From Chryseobacterium gleum (GTDB lineage Bacteria > Bacteroidota > Bacteroidia > UBA10329): DNA of 33,914 nt. Position numbers and translations under genes: made by a program. This document shows, in pieces, positions 16,050 to 25,733 of the stretch (position 1 is the first letter of the stretch; every line of letters begins with the position of its first letter). The DNA lies in NCBI GenBank assembly GCA_945903645.1, contig CAMDOM010000039.1, positions 1 through 33,914 on the forward strand, read 5' to 3'. The notes under the pieces were generated by a model, which had not been told where the DNA came from, made no database searches, and saw only the letters and a program-made list of their open reading frames with translations.

Positions 16050-18479
16050 GTGCCTAAAGGTCTGTTTTTCTCTCGTCCATTGGCTTTTCAAAAGTACATT
16101 CTCCTTTGTTGGGTTACAATCTCTATTGTTGGTATTGGCTGTTCGCCTACCAGAAAGCTTCAGGACGGAGAATATCTCCTTGTGAAAAACAAGGTGGTGA
16201 ATGATAGTAAACATGTTTCCAAGAGCGAATTGGAAGCCTTTATTCGTCAAAAACCCAATCGTAAAATACTAGGAGTATTTCGATTTCATCTTCAAGTATT
16301 CAATTTGGTAGATGAGCAAAAGTTGAATGCAAGTGTTGAACGAGTTACAGAAAAGAACAATCAACGCAATGCTAGAAGGGCTTTAAAGGGCAAAGATCCA
16401 AAAGATAGAAGGCGCTCCTTTTGGGAATGGTTGCGCGATGTAGGTGAAGGTCCTGTGGTGTTTGACCAACTAATGGCGAGCAAGTCTGCCGACCAATTGG
16501 AAATTTTTCTACAAGGCAAAGGGCATTTCAATGGAATAGTTCGCGATACTGTGGTCATCGATACGAACAAGCGGAAAGCGGTGGTCAACTATTTTGTTAT
16601 ATCGGGTGTGGCTTACAAAGTTCGGAAGCTTGAATATGATATTCAGGACCCGAAATTGTCAAGATTGGTGAAGCCTGAAACAGACCGTTCGAGAATTTTG
16701 GAGCCAGGAATGTTCTATGATGCAGATAAATTTCAGAAAGAACGCGAGAGAATTGATCGATTGCTAAAGAGCAATGGATATTATGCTTTTGCGGATGACT
16801 ATGTACGTTTTAGGGCAGACTCGGCCTTAGGTTCAAAAGAAGTTGATTTATCGCTTTACATTGAAAATCCTACCCGTAAGGATTCCATCAAAGTGAAGGA
16901 GAAAGGCCATCAGACCTATGTGATTCGAAATATTTATGTAGATACCGACTACGACCCAAAGCAGCCTAATGCATCGCGTGATACGCTTTTTTATAATGGA
17001 ATTTATTTCATTACCAAAGACAAGTTTATCCACCGTCCTGAAATGTTGCACGACAAAATCTTCTTCACCGAAGGAGATTTGTATCGCGTGCGTAGGTCAG
17101 AACTTACCTACCAATATCTCTCTGGTTTGCGGGCTTTTCGACTCATCAATATTTCGTTCAAAGACTTTGTGGAAGAGGATGGTCGCCATGTGTTAGATTG
17201 TATCATTCATCTTTCTTCATCTATGCGACAGTCGTATGCCATAGAAGCGCAGGGAACCAATACAGAGGGCAACCTTGGCTTGGCAGGAACATTCACATAT
17301 CAGAATAAAAATCTCTTTCGAGGGGCTGAGATTTTCGAGTTTAAGCTAAAAGGCGGTATCGAAACACAAGTTGTTTCTTCTAATGTTGCTGACCAACCCA
17401 TTTGGAAAGGTTTGCCTTTCAATACTGTGGAGTTGAGTCCAGAGATTAGTCTGATAATACCAAAGTTTCTGGCTCCATTTCGCACAGATAAGATTCTGCG
17501 ATATGGTAACCCTAAAAGCATTGTGTCTTTAGCGTACAATTTTCAGCAACGTCCCGATTACACACGCTCTATTTTTACCGCACGTTTCGGATATCAGTGG
17601 GCTCAAAACCAGAGTATGCAACATCGGCTTAACCCGATGGAGGTCAATTTTGTAAACATTTACAATGAGGATGCCCGTTTTATAGAACGAATAGATGGGC
17701 TGCGCGATGAGTTATTGCGGAATAGCTATCGCCCTCACTTAACTACGACCACTAATTACACACTAACCTATTCAGGACAGAAGCTAAGCAAGCGAGATGA
17801 TTTTTCTTACGTACGATTGCGATTGGAGAGCTCTGGAAATATACTGCGAGGTATTATGGCTGCGGCTCAAGCCGAAAAGGACACTACAGGAAGTTACAGA
17901 ATTTTCGATATTCCTTTTGCGCAATATCTTAAATACGAGATTGATTTTAGGCGGTATGTTATTCCTAATGCTAGTAGCATGTTGGTTTTAAGAGCTTATC
18001 ATGGCTTGGGATATCCTCTGTTAAACCTAGGTGCATTGCCATTCGAAAGTAGCTTTTTTGCTGGAGGAGCCAATGGTATTCGGGCTTGGCCTGCGCGCTC
18101 GTTAGGACCTGGTTCACTGCCTGATTCGCTCAATTTGGGCGACCAATTTGCCGACATAAAGCTTGAGTTTAATATAGAATATCGCTTCAATATCTATCGC
18201 TGGTTTAAAGGGGCCATTTTTGCCGATGCAGGCAATATCTGGTTAGTAAATCCAGACAAAGACCGTCCCCTTAGTCACTTTGATTTCACAAGGTTCTATA
18301 AGGAAATAGCGCTTGGATTAGGAATTGGACTTCGTTTGGACTTTAACTTTTTTGTTATTCGCCTTGATGTGGCCACCCCGTTTCACGACCCTAGCTTTGA
18401 AGAAGGGAATAGATGGGCAATTGAACGTTTCAAAACCAGCGATATCAATTTCAACATTGGAATTGGATATCCATTCTAG
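16050..18479 (+). CDS. tamL: TamL-type BamA/TamA-family outer-membrane lipoprotein barrel
   Basis: 809 residues. The N-terminus has a lipoprotein signal with lipobox VGIGC (Cys31), then SPTRKLQDGEYLLVKNKV, which is characteristic of the Bacteroidota TamL proteins. POTRA-like repeats occupy about 100-400. The C-terminal 400 residues form the Omp85 barrel, including FFAGGANGIRAWPARSLGPG (the conserved L6 loop, here RAWPAR, equivalent to VRGF) and a final Phe (GIGYPF). TamL is the counterpart of TamA in this phylum and works with the periplasm-spanning TamB. No tamB lies in the window. The alternative name would be BamA-like surface antigen. Confidence 0.85.
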   Translation: MPKGLFFSRPLAFQKYILLCWVTISIVGIGCSPTRKLQDGEYLLVKNKVVNDSKHVSKSELEAFIRQKPNRKILGVFRFHLQVFNLVDEQKLNASVERVTEKNNQRNARRALKGKDPKDRRRSFWEWLRDVGEGPVVFDQLMASKSADQLEIFLQGKGHFNGIVRDTVVIDTNKRKAVVNYFVISGVAYKVRKLEYDIQDPKLSRLVKPETDRSRILEPGMFYDADKFQKERERIDRLLKSNGYYAFADDYVRFRADSALGSKEVDLSLYIENPTRKDSIKVKEKGHQTYVIRNIYVDTDYDPKQPNASRDTLFYNGIYFITKDKFIHRPEMLHDKIFFTEGDLYRVRRSELTYQYLSGLRAFRLINISFKDFVEEDGRHVLDCIIHLSSSMRQSYAIEAQGTNTEGNLGLAGTFTYQNKNLFRGAEIFEFKLKGGIETQVVSSNVADQPIWKGLPFNTVELSPEISLIIPKFLAPFRTDKILRYGNPKSIVSLAYNFQQRPDYTRSIFTARFGYQWAQNQSMQHRLNPMEVNFVNIYNEDARFIERIDGLRDELLRNSYRPHLTTTTNYTLTYSGQKLSKRDDFSYVRLRLESSGNILRGIMAAAQAEKDTTGSYRIFDIPFAQYLKYEIDFRRYVIPNASSMLVLRAYHGLGYPLLNLGALPFESSFFAGGANGIRAWPARSLGPGSLPDSLNLGDQFADIKLEFNIEYRFNIYRWFKGAIFADAGNIWLVNPDKDRPLSHFDFTRFYKEIALGLGIGLRLDFNFFVIRLDVATPFHDPSFEEGNRWAIERFKTSDINFNIGIGYPF

Positions 18480-18519
18480 TCGAGCTTATTTGAAGGCAAA
18501 CCTCGCCATCAAAATTGTT

Positions 18520-18527
18520 TAGTTTTG
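18520..18527 (+). promoter_or_regulatory. Candidate -7 promoter element of the aldolase gene
   Basis: TAGTTTTG matches TAnnTTTG exactly, 26 bases before the start codon. The nearest TTTG upstream (18489-18492) is too far at 27 bases, so only the -7 half is convincing. Confidence 0.45.
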
Positions 18528-18553
18528 CTCCCCGCAAAAAAATAGCATAAGCA

Positions 18554-19615
18554 ATGGCATACAATAAGATAGTTGAACTTTTGGGCGATAAAGCCGATTC
18601 TCTGCTCAACCACACGTGCACTACATTTCCAAAGGAGAGTTTTATTCAACCAAGTGGAGATTTCGTCTCGCGCATTTTTACAGATACCAATCGCAATAGC
18701 CGTGTGTTGCGCAATTTGGAGTGGATTTACGGTCATGGAAACCTTGGAGGGAGTGGTTATGTGTCCATTCTTCCCGTAGACCAAGGCATTGAGCATTCTG
18801 CTGCAGCTAGTTTTGCTCCGAATCCAATTTACTTCGATTCGCACAATATTGTGAAGCTTGCCATGGAAGGCGGTTGCAATGCTGTGGCTTCAACCTTTGG
18901 CGTGCTGGCTTCGTGTTCGCGGAAGTACGCACATCAAATTCCATTCATTGTAAAGATAAACCACAATGAACTGCTAACGTACCCAAATAAATTCGACCAA
19001 ATTATGTTTGGCACCATTGACGATGCCTACAACATGGGCGCTGCGGCCGTTGGTGCAACTATTTACTTTGGTTCTGAAGAAAGCGCTCGACAGATTGTAG
19101 AAGTATCTGAGGCATTTGCTTATGCGCATGAGTTGGGTATGGCAACTGTGCTGTGGTGCTATTTGCGTAATAGTGGATTTAAGAAAGATGGCGTGGACTA
19201 CCACACCGCAGCAGACATCACCGGCCAAGCAAACCATATTGGTGTGACCATTCAGGCCGATATTATCAAGCAGAAATTGCCAACCAATAATGGTGGTTAC
19301 AACTCTTTGGCTAATTATGGCAAAACCCATAAAAAGGTGTACAGCGAATTGAGCACTGACCACCCCATTGATCTTTGTCGCTACCAAGCCGCCAATTGCT
19401 ACATGGGTCGCATCGGCTTAATTAATAGCGGTGGTGCTTCATCCGGAGCTACAGATTTGGCCGAAGCTGTAGAAACCGCAGTAATCAATAAACGCGCTGG
19501 TGGTCATGGACTTATTTCTGGCAGAAAAGCCTTCCAAAAACCAATGGCAGAAGGCATTCAACTGCTAAACGCTATTCAAGATGTTTACCTCAGCGAGCAG
19601 GTGACTATTGCGTAA
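18554..19615 (+). CDS. fbaB: Class I fructose-bisphosphate aldolase, DhnA/FbaB type
   Basis: 353 residues, the length of the bacterial/archaeal DhnA-type class I aldolases. It cleaves fructose 1,6-bisphosphate into the two triose phosphates through a Schiff base, in glycolysis and gluconeogenesis. Motifs seen are [14 protein letters not shown] (about 70-83), FIVKINHNE (about 135-143), [14 protein letters not shown] and [15 protein letters not shown] near the end. I did not place the Schiff-base lysine with certainty. The gene is monocistronic by appearance, with a promoter element just upstream and an AT-rich inverted repeat downstream. Confidence 0.92.
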   Translation: MAYNKIVELLGDKADSLLNHTCTTFPKESFIQPSGDFVSRIFTDTNRNSRVLRNLEWIYGHGNLGGSGYVSILPVDQGIEHSAAASFAPNPIYFDSHNIVKLAMEGGCNAVASTFGVLASCSRKYAHQIPFIVKINHNELLTYPNKFDQIMFGTIDDAYNMGAAAVGATIYFGSEESARQIVEVSEAFAYAHELGMATVLWCYLRNSGFKKDGVDYHTAADITGQANHIGVTIQADIIKQKLPTNNGGYNSLANYGKTHKKVYSELSTDHPIDLCRYQAANCYMGRIGLINSGGASSGATDLAEAVETAVINKRAGGHGLISGRKAFQKPMAEGIQLLNAIQDVYLSEQVTIA

Positions 19616-19617
19616 AT

Positions 19618-19706
19618 AATTAAAAATTAAGAATTAAAAATTGGATGGTTTGGCTATGGCAGTTGACTTCAAGCAATTTTTAATTTTTAATTCTTCATTT
19701 TTAATT
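19618..19706. repeat. AT-rich inverted repeat between fbaB and accD
   Basis: A 25-mer at 19618-19642 and its reverse complement at 19682-19706 match at 24 of 25 bases, with a 39-base spacer. The element reads AATTTTTAATTC, two or three variable bases, then ATTTTTAATT on the plus strand of the right arm. A further copy lies at 23276-23300 before rpe. The inverted pair could fold as a long AT stem and might end the fbaB transcript, but no U-tract beyond the stem supports this firmly. Confidence 0.7.
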
Positions 19707-19713
19707 GAAGGAA

Positions 19714-20559
19714 ATGAGCTGGTTTAATCGCATCAAAGGTGGAATTACAACATCCACCCAGAATAAGAAGGAAACTCCAGAGGGGCTTTGGCACAAATGC
19801 CCGAGCTGCAAACACGTGGCTCCCACCGCTGAAAATGAAGCCAATCTTTGGGTGTGCACTAATTGCGATCATCATCAGCGCATTGGGTCAAAAGAGTATT
19901 TCCATATTCTTTATGATGATGGACATTTCGAATTATTCAACGAGCACATTATTTCCAACGACCCACTTCATTTTACAGACACAAAGCCTTATGCCGATCG
20001 TTTAAAGGAAACGAGGACCAAAACGGGATTGAACGATGCTGTTAGAACCGCGATTGGTTTAGTTGACGGACAAAAATTAGTGGTAGCTGCTATGGATTTT
20101 AACTTTATTGGCGGATCTATGGGTTCTGTGGTAGGCGAAAAGCTAGCAAGAGCTATTAATCGCTGTATTGAAGAGGAATTACCGCTCCTAATTATTTCAA
20201 AATCTGGTGGTGCACGAATGATGGAAGCAGCATTTTCGTTAATGCAAATGGCCAAAACATCGGCACGATTATCGCTTCTTTCCAAAAAAGGAATTCCTTA
20301 TATATCGCTTCTCACTGACCCAACCACTGGAGGAATTACAGCATCATTTGCCATGTTGGGCGATATTAATATAGCCGAACCCTGTGCGCTAATTGGTTTT
20401 GCTGGTCCAAGAGTGATAAAAGAAACGATTGGAAAGGAACTTCCCAAAGACTTTCAAACCTCCGAGTTCGTTCTGGAACATGGCTTTCTCGATAAGATTG
20501 TACCGAGGAAAGAATTGAAGCCGTTCATCGCAAACATGGTGAAATTGTTTCGAGAATAA
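19714..20559 (+). CDS. accD: Acetyl-CoA carboxylase carboxyltransferase subunit beta
   Basis: 281 residues from the ATG at 19714. A TTG three codons earlier is a poorer choice because the family begins MSWF. The protein carries the N-terminal zinc ribbon (Cys29, Cys32, Cys48, Cys51: CPSC ... CTNC) and the carboxyltransferase core with SGGARMMEAAFSLMQMAKTS, DPTTGGITASFAMLGDINIAEP and IGFAGPRVI. With AccA it transfers carboxylate from biotin to acetyl-CoA, the first step of fatty acid synthesis. accA and accBC are not in the window. The 25-base AT repeat ends seven bases before its start. Confidence 0.96.
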   Translation: MSWFNRIKGGITTSTQNKKETPEGLWHKCPSCKHVAPTAENEANLWVCTNCDHHQRIGSKEYFHILYDDGHFELFNEHIISNDPLHFTDTKPYADRLKETRTKTGLNDAVRTAIGLVDGQKLVVAAMDFNFIGGSMGSVVGEKLARAINRCIEEELPLLIISKSGGARMMEAAFSLMQMAKTSARLSLLSKKGIPYISLLTDPTTGGITASFAMLGDINIAEPCALIGFAGPRVIKETIGKELPKDFQTSEFVLEHGFLDKIVPRKELKPFIANMVKLFRE

Positions 20560-20576
20560 TCGCTTCAAATTAGCGA

Positions 20577-20606
20577 TTGTTGGTATGCATTTCTTTTTTA
20601 TCTTTG
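20577..20606 (+). promoter_or_regulatory. Promoter of rpsO
   Basis: TTG (20577-20579) is followed after 19 bases by TATCTTTG (20599-20606), which fits the Bacteroidota -33/-7 consensus exactly. The rpsO start is at 20644, leaving a leader of about 30 bases. Confidence 0.6.
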
Positions 20607-20643
20607 CCCCTCATTTTTTACAGACCATATTAAAAGCATATAG

Positions 20644-20913
20644 ATGTATCTAACATCAGAAGTTAAAAAAGGTATTTTCGCTCAGCACGGTGGTGTTGAC
20701 AGCAACACTGGTAGCACTGAAGGACAAATTGCCCTGTACTCACACAGAATCAATCACCTTACAGGCCATTTGAAAACCAATAGAAAAGATTTTGGAACGC
20801 AAACCGCGCTTCTTAACCTAGTAGGTAAGAGAAGGCGTTTGCTTGATTACCTTAAAGCAAAAGATATTGAAAAATATCGTGCTTTGATTAAGGAACTCAA
20901 CCTCCGTAAGTAA
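20644..20913 (+). CDS. rpsO: 30S ribosomal protein S15
   Basis: 89 residues, exactly the usual S15 length. Family residues seen are GSTEGQIALYSHRINHLTGHLKT-like in the first half, with NRKDFGTQTALLNLVGKRRR and LLDYLKAKDIEKYRALIKEL in the second. S15 binds the central domain of 16S rRNA early in assembly. It has its own promoter and a strong terminator, and it is followed by pnp, an arrangement conserved in many bacteria. Confidence 0.97.
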   Translation: MYLTSEVKKGIFAQHGGVDSNTGSTEGQIALYSHRINHLTGHLKTNRKDFGTQTALLNLVGKRRRLLDYLKAKDIEKYRALIKELNLRK

Positions 20914-20930
20914 TTTACACTTGTATGATT

Positions 20931-20966
20931 AGAAAAAGGCAATTTTCCGATTGCCTTTTTCTTTTT
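20931..20966 (+). terminator. Rho-independent terminator of rpsO
   Basis: AGAAAAAGGCAA and TTGCCTTTTTCT form a perfect 12-bp stem around an 8-base loop, followed by TTTT. It separates rpsO from pnp, though readthrough is common at this junction in bacteria. Confidence 0.8.
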
Positions 20967-21043
20967 GTGCCTGTTTGTAAGCAACAAATTCAATTAGAAT
21001 CAATCAATAATCAACCAGTAAAGAGGTATAACAAGAAGAGTAG

Positions 21044-23158
21044 ATGAAAGCAATAGTAAAATCATTTGAATTAGGTGGACAGACCATTTCTGTCGAAACA
21101 GGCAAATTGGCCAAACAGTCTGATGGAGCAGTGGTAGTAACCGTAGGAAACACCATGTTACTAGCTACAGTAGTATCGAGCATTGGAGCACGCGAAGGCG
21201 TTGACTTCCTTCCGCTTTCGGTAGATTATCAAGAGAAATATTTCGCAGTAGGTAAATATCCAGGTGGATTTTTTAAGCGTGAAAAGCAACTTTCTGCATA
21301 TGAGATTTTAGTTAGTCGTTTGGTGGATCGCGCTTTGCGCCCGATGTTCCCATCCGATTATCACTCGGAAGTTCAAGTTTTGATTAGTTTGATTTCAGGC
21401 GATAAAGAAGTGCTTCCAGATGCATTGGCTGGATTTGCTGCCAGCGCTGCATTAGCAGTTTCTGATATCCCTTTTGGAGGACCAATCTCTGAGGTACGTG
21501 TAGCAAAAATTGATGGCAAATATGTAGTGAACCCAACTCGCAGTGCATTGCTTACTGCTACAATGGATATGCTTATTGCAGGATCGGCTTCTGACATTAC
21601 AATGGTGGAAGGCGAAATGCACGAGTGTTCTGAAGTTGAAATGGTGGAGGCCATCAAAGTTGGTCACGAAGCCATTAAAATTCAGGTTCAAGCCCAATTG
21701 GAGCTTGCTGCAATGGTGGAGAAATCTAAAGTGAAACGCGAGTATTCGCACGAAGTGAATGATTCGGATTTCGAGAAGAAGGTATTTGATTTCTGTTATC
21801 CTTTGGTGAAAGAGATGGCTAAAAGTGGTTCAGGTAAAGAGGCTCGCTCTGCCAAATTAGGAGAGATTAAAGATGCCTTTGTAGCTACAATGACCGAGGA
21901 CGAGAAGGCTAGTTTGAAGCCTCTGCTTGGAGCGTATTTCAAGAAAGCGCAAAAACGCGCTGTTCGCGATGTGATTCTTACAGACCGTGTTCGTCTTGAC
22001 GGACGCAAATTGGATGAGGTTCGTCCAATTTGGTCAGAAGTAGGATACCTTCCCGGTGCACACGGTTCTGCAGTATTTACCCGTGGCGAAACGCAATCGC
22101 TTACATCTGTTACGCTTGGTGGCAAGATGGATGAGCAAAAAGTGGATGCAGTAACATTCGAGGAATCTCAGAAATTTATGTTGCATTACAATTTCCCTCC
22201 GTTCTCAACGGGTGAAGCGCGTATGATGCGCGGCACGGGTCGCAGAGAGGTAGGTCACGGCAATTTGGCCGAGCGTGCTTTGAAAGGCATGATTTCTTCC
22301 GAAAATCCATACACCGTTCGTGTTGTTTCCGATATTTTAGAAAGCAATGGCTCGTCTTCTATGGCTTCGGTTTGTGCAGGTTCTTTGGCGCTTATGGATG
22401 CAGGTGTGAAAATTAAGAGCGGTGTTTCTGGCATTGCAATGGGCTTGATTTATGACGAAGGAAAATATGCTGTCCTTTCAGATATTCTTGGTGACGAGGA
22501 TTTCTTGGGCGATATGGACTTCAAAGTAGCGGGTACTATCAATGGCATTACTGCTGTTCAAATGGACATGAAAGTGGATGGTTTGCCGTACAAAGTGTTG
22601 GAAGAAGCGTTGAACCAAGCTAGAGCTGGCCGTCTTCACATTCTTGGCGAGATGAATAAAACCATTTCAGAAACGAATGAAGACTACAAACCACATGCAC
22701 CACGCATGGTTGTGTTGACCATACCAAAAGATATGATTGGTGCAGTAATAGGACCTGGTGGAAAAATTATTCAAGAAATGCAACGCGAAACTGGAGCCAC
22801 CATCACCATTGATGAAGTGGACGGCCGTGGAGTTATTCAGATTCTATCGGATGATAAAGCTGGTGTAGAAGCAGCATTGAAACGCATTAAAGCTATCACG
22901 GCAGTTCCAGAGATTGGTGAAATTTACACAGGTCGTGTGAAAAGCATTATGCCTTTCGGTGCTTTTGTAGAGGTGATGCCGGGTAAAGACGGTCTGCTCC
23001 ATATCTCAGAAATTGAGCACAGAAGACTCAACACTGTGGAAGAAGCTTTGACAGAAGGTCAAGAAATTACTGTGAAGCTTATTGCAGTGGACGAGAAAAC
23101 AGGTAAGTTGAAGCTATCACGCAAGGTGCTTCTTCCTAAACCAGAACCACAAGCGTAA
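21044..23158 (+). CDS. pnp: Polyribonucleotide nucleotidyltransferase (PNPase)
   Basis: 704 residues. PNPase degrades RNA 3'-to-5' by phosphorolysis and can add tails. Two RNase PH domains are seen (about 10-150 and 325-465) with the RNA-binding [20 protein letters not shown] and the catalytic-core [20 protein letters not shown]. They are joined by a helical linker. A KH domain holds [12 protein letters not shown] at about 567-578, and an S1 domain occupies about 626-695 ([20 protein letters not shown]). The start at 21044 follows GAAGAGTAG. No clear promoter was found in the 77 bases after the rpsO terminator, so expression may depend partly on readthrough. Confidence 0.97.
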   Translation: MKAIVKSFELGGQTISVETGKLAKQSDGAVVVTVGNTMLLATVVSSIGAREGVDFLPLSVDYQEKYFAVGKYPGGFFKREKQLSAYEILVSRLVDRALRPMFPSDYHSEVQVLISLISGDKEVLPDALAGFAASAALAVSDIPFGGPISEVRVAKIDGKYVVNPTRSALLTATMDMLIAGSASDITMVEGEMHECSEVEMVEAIKVGHEAIKIQVQAQLELAAMVEKSKVKREYSHEVNDSDFEKKVFDFCYPLVKEMAKSGSGKEARSAKLGEIKDAFVATMTEDEKASLKPLLGAYFKKAQKRAVRDVILTDRVRLDGRKLDEVRPIWSEVGYLPGAHGSAVFTRGETQSLTSVTLGGKMDEQKVDAVTFEESQKFMLHYNFPPFSTGEARMMRGTGRREVGHGNLAERALKGMISSENPYTVRVVSDILESNGSSSMASVCAGSLALMDAGVKIKSGVSGIAMGLIYDEGKYAVLSDILGDEDFLGDMDFKVAGTINGITAVQMDMKVDGLPYKVLEEALNQARAGRLHILGEMNKTISETNEDYKPHAPRMVVLTIPKDMIGAVIGPGGKIIQEMQRETGATITIDEVDGRGVIQILSDDKAGVEAALKRIKAITAVPEIGEIYTGRVKSIMPFGAFVEVMPGKDGLLHISEIEHRRLNTVEEALTEGQEITVKLIAVDEKTGKLKLSRKVLLPKPEPQA

Positions 23159-23179
23159 TTGTTCATTTCAAGTGGATTT

Positions 23180-23216
23180 AAAAGCCTCCGAAGCAATCGC
23201 TTTGGAGGCTTTTTTC
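23180..23216 (+). terminator. Rho-independent terminator of pnp
   Basis: AAAAGCCTCC and GGAGGCTTTT pair around an inner AGC/GCT mini-stem, followed by TTTTTTCTTT. It starts 21 bases after the pnp stop. Confidence 0.85.
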
Positions 23217-23275
23217 TTTAGTATTGCCAAGAAGTTAACGGTCGTTTACTAGTGCTGGCATAAGGAAGGGTGACC

Positions 23276-23300
23276 AATTTTTAATTCCTACTTTTTAATT
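23276..23300 (+). repeat. Third copy of the 25-base AT repeat, before rpe
   Basis: It matches the right arm of the fbaB-accD repeat at 22 of 25 bases and ends seven bases before the rpe start codon, the same distance as at accD. Confidence 0.65.
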
Positions 23301-23307
23301 CTTTTCA

Positions 23308-23955
23308 ATGCCTATTATTTCTCCCTCCATTCTTGCTACAGACTTTGCCCGCTTGGGTGAGGAGCTGGAAATGATAAATCGCAGTGAGGCCGACTGGCTG
23401 CATGTGGATGTGATGGACGGTGTGTTTGTTCCCAACATTTCTTTCGGTTTTCCGCTTATGGATGCTATGAAAAAGCATAGCACCAAACCTTTGGATGTGC
23501 ATTTGATGATAGTGAATCCAGATAAGTACTTATCGGATTTTAAAAATTCGGGTGCAGATTGGCTCACGGTGCATTATGAGGCTTGCCCGCATTTGCATCG
23601 CACTATTCAAGGCATTAAGGAATTGGGAATGAAAGCTGGTGTTGCGCTCAATCCACACACTCCTGTAAATGTGTTGGAAGATGTGATAAACGACCTCGAT
23701 TTGGTGCTTATTATGAGCGTGAATCCAGGTTTTGGCGGACAAAAGTTCATTCCCCGCGCTATGGATAAAGTTTTTGCTTTGAGGGAGTTGATTCGCAAAA
23801 CGGGCTCAAAGGCATTGATAGAAGTGGACGGTGGCGTAAATGCCACCAATGCAGTTGGATTGCTTGATATGGGTGCTGATGCCTTAGTTGCAGGAAGCTT
23901 TATATTTCGCTCCCAAAACCCAGTAGAAACAATTAGTAGCCTGAAACGGCTGTAG
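23308..23955 (+). CDS. rpe: Ribulose-phosphate 3-epimerase
   Basis: 215 residues, a TIM barrel of standard length. It interconverts ribulose 5-phosphate and xylulose 5-phosphate in the pentose phosphate pathway. Motifs seen are ISPSILATDFARLGEEL at the start, WLHVDVMDGVFVPNISFG with the metal-binding His and Asp, DVHLMIVNP, MSVNPGFGGQKFIP and the phosphate-binding EVDGGVNATNA. It converges on the minus-strand operon with only 6 bases between the stops. Confidence 0.96.
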   Translation: MPIISPSILATDFARLGEELEMINRSEADWLHVDVMDGVFVPNISFGFPLMDAMKKHSTKPLDVHLMIVNPDKYLSDFKNSGADWLTVHYEACPHLHRTIQGIKELGMKAGVALNPHTPVNVLEDVINDLDLVLIMSVNPGFGGQKFIPRAMDKVFALRELIRKTGSKALIEVDGGVNATNAVGLLDMGADALVAGSFIFRSQNPVETISSLKRL

Positions 23956-23961
23956 GCTCAA

Positions 23962-25164
23962 TTAACCAGCCACGTAATCTTTCAAGTAACTATAGGGTTC
24001 TGTGAGTTGCCCATTTTGTGCAATTGTGGCTCGATCTAGCACTTTTTGGGTGTCATTTCCAATAAAGAGGGGAATTATTTTATCGGCTAATTCCTCACCA
24101 AATCCAATCGAGGCATCCATTGGAATTTCGCAAGGTAGGTTGTCAACTGCCATTATGGTTATGCTGTCGTTGGCGTACGGTTCTGCTTCTTTTCCTGTGA
24201 ATCGCCCATAGCCGTAGATTGGATTAGTTATAGTGGAAGACCGCAACGTGGTAGGCACCGAACCTTGAATGTCGCAGGTGATGTCGGCTATTACGCGTAT
24301 GCGAAAATCATCGTCCTTCACATCTTCTTCAGTGAAAAATGCGGCTGAGTGTCCATCCCAAAAGTGTGCAGAAATGTAGATGTCTGCCTTGGATACGAAT
24401 TTCTTAAAGGTGTTGGTGTAAGTGGCTGAATCGCGGATAAAAGTATCAATGCTTTCTGGCGGTTTGCCATCGCGTTCGTGATAATCCAAAACATCGGCAT
24501 TGCACCACACAGGAAATTCAAAGTCTTTACTTAGAAAATCGGGAATGGAAACTTCGGTAATTTTAGCCGCAAGCATTGTTTCCCGCACACCGTTGGCCAC
24601 TTTTCCTCCTCCAGACACGATGATGCGTTCGTTTTTCAGATTGATTTTTTTCAATTCCTGATGCATCTCGGCAATGCTACTACACTGATGTGCTGGGCGC
24701 AATTTGTAGGTACTAGTTCGATTACCAAATGCCAAAAGCGCATTATATGCCCCAACAATTCCTGCGTATCGTCCGAAACCAAGTAGGCGTCTGCCAAAGT
24801 TGTCGGTAAGGCATTCGTAATCAATGAGGCGAATATTTTTGGCGACAACTTCCTGCAACAATTCGCGATTGTGTGCCTGTTTCTTTATCGTATGCGAAAA
24901 AAACATCATCGCGCTATTGGGCACCATCATAGCTGTCGGCACTTCTTTGACCCCAATAATTAGGTCACAATCTAGAATGTCTTCTACCACCGCAATTCCG
25001 TGGGCTGTATAGTCATCATCTGTAAAACACCGAACCGTACTGCTTTGGGCCACTATTGTTAGTGTAGGAAAGCGCAACAGGAGCTCTGCGCAATGCTGGG
25101 GTGCAATCGCGGTGCGTTTATCTGGCGGATTCTTGCCTTCACGAATAATTCCAATCTTCATCAA
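23962..25164 (-). CDS. Saccharopine/alanine-dehydrogenase-like NAD(P)-dependent oxidoreductase
   Basis: 400 residues. The N-terminus KIGIIREGKNPPDKRTAIAP is the AlaDh/PNT N-terminal domain signature. A mid-protein glycine-rich segment IIVSGGGKVANGVRETMLAA near residue 200 is the nucleotide-binding part. The combination resembles the lysine-ketoglutarate reductase half of animal AASS and the yeast saccharopine dehydrogenase. These enzymes make or split amino-acid/keto-acid adducts such as saccharopine. The true substrate is unknown, and the gene's place at the end of a glycosyltransferase/KAS III operon does not obviously suit lysine metabolism. Start either 25164 or one codon later. It is two bases from the GNAT gene. 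Confidence 0.75.
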   Translation of the reverse strand: MMKIGIIREGKNPPDKRTAIAPQHCAELLLRFPTLTIVAQSSTVRCFTDDDYTAHGIAVVEDILDCDLIIGVKEVPTAMMVPNSAMMFFSHTIKKQAHNRELLQEVVAKNIRLIDYECLTDNFGRRLLGFGRYAGIVGAYNALLAFGNRTSTYKLRPAHQCSSIAEMHQELKKINLKNERIIVSGGGKVANGVRETMLAAKITEVSIPDFLSKDFEFPVWCNADVLDYHERDGKPPESIDTFIRDSATYTNTFKKFVSKADIYISAHFWDGHSAAFFTEEDVKDDDFRIRVIADITCDIQGSVPTTLRSSTITNPIYGYGRFTGKEAEPYANDSITIMAVDNLPCEIPMDASIGFGEELADKIIPLFIGNDTQKVLDRATIAQNGQLTEPYSYLKDYVAG

Positions 25165-25166
25165 TC

Positions 25167-25733
25167 TTAATTTTCTGGGAGGATGACCTCCATTTCTGAA
25201 CCATAAACTTTTTGCAATAAGCTCAGATTCTTTTGAAATACGTTGTAAAATACCTCTTTTGATAGCATGAGTCTGTAGTAGGTTTCGGGGTGTTCTGAAA
25301 GGATATGCACAAACCCAAGACCTTCATTATAGTGCAACGCCACCGTATTATTGACCATCACCTTGGCTTCCACACCTAGCAATGGTGTGTGTGTGAAGAA
25401 GTACTCGAGAAGCAATGCAGAAGCAGAAACGGGTAGGGGAGTGCCCTGAAACGCTTCTGTTTTGATAAACAATCCAGATTGCCCCATTTTTTTATCCCAA
25501 TCGATATGTGAGAAATGAATGAGACCGTGGAATTCAGAATGCTGTTGGATAAGGAAATAATAATCGGTTTCGGGATCTAATTGCTCAAACCAACGTTTTT
25601 GATCAGCCTCCGAAATGTATTCGCGGAAATCCATAAACCGATTGATGCGTTCATCATTGCGCCATAGTCGCACGGTTTCTATGTGCTCTTTGCGCAGCCT
25701 TACCAGTTCAATTCCGAATCCTTTGATAATCAT
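25167..25733 (-). CDS. GNAT-family N-acetyltransferase
   Basis: 188 residues with the RimJ/RimL-like (Acetyltransf_3) layout. The N-terminal IELVRLRKEHIETVRLWRND, a central GLIHFSHIDWDKKMGQSGLF and the C-terminal VMVNNTVALHYNEGLGFVHI cover strands 1 to 6. The N-x6-Y-x3-LGF ending is typical of the acetyl-CoA fold. It probably acetylates an amino group of a small molecule, possibly an amino sugar made by the same operon. The start overlaps the stop of the glycosyltransferase by four bases (ATGA), so translation is coupled. Confidence 0.85.
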   Translation of the reverse strand: MIIKGFGIELVRLRKEHIETVRLWRNDERINRFMDFREYISEADQKRWFEQLDPETDYYFLIQQHSEFHGLIHFSHIDWDKKMGQSGLFIKTEAFQGTPLPVSASALLLEYFFTHTPLLGVEAKVMVNNTVALHYNEGLGFVHILSEHPETYYRLMLSKEVFYNVFQKNLSLLQKVYGSEMEVILPEN

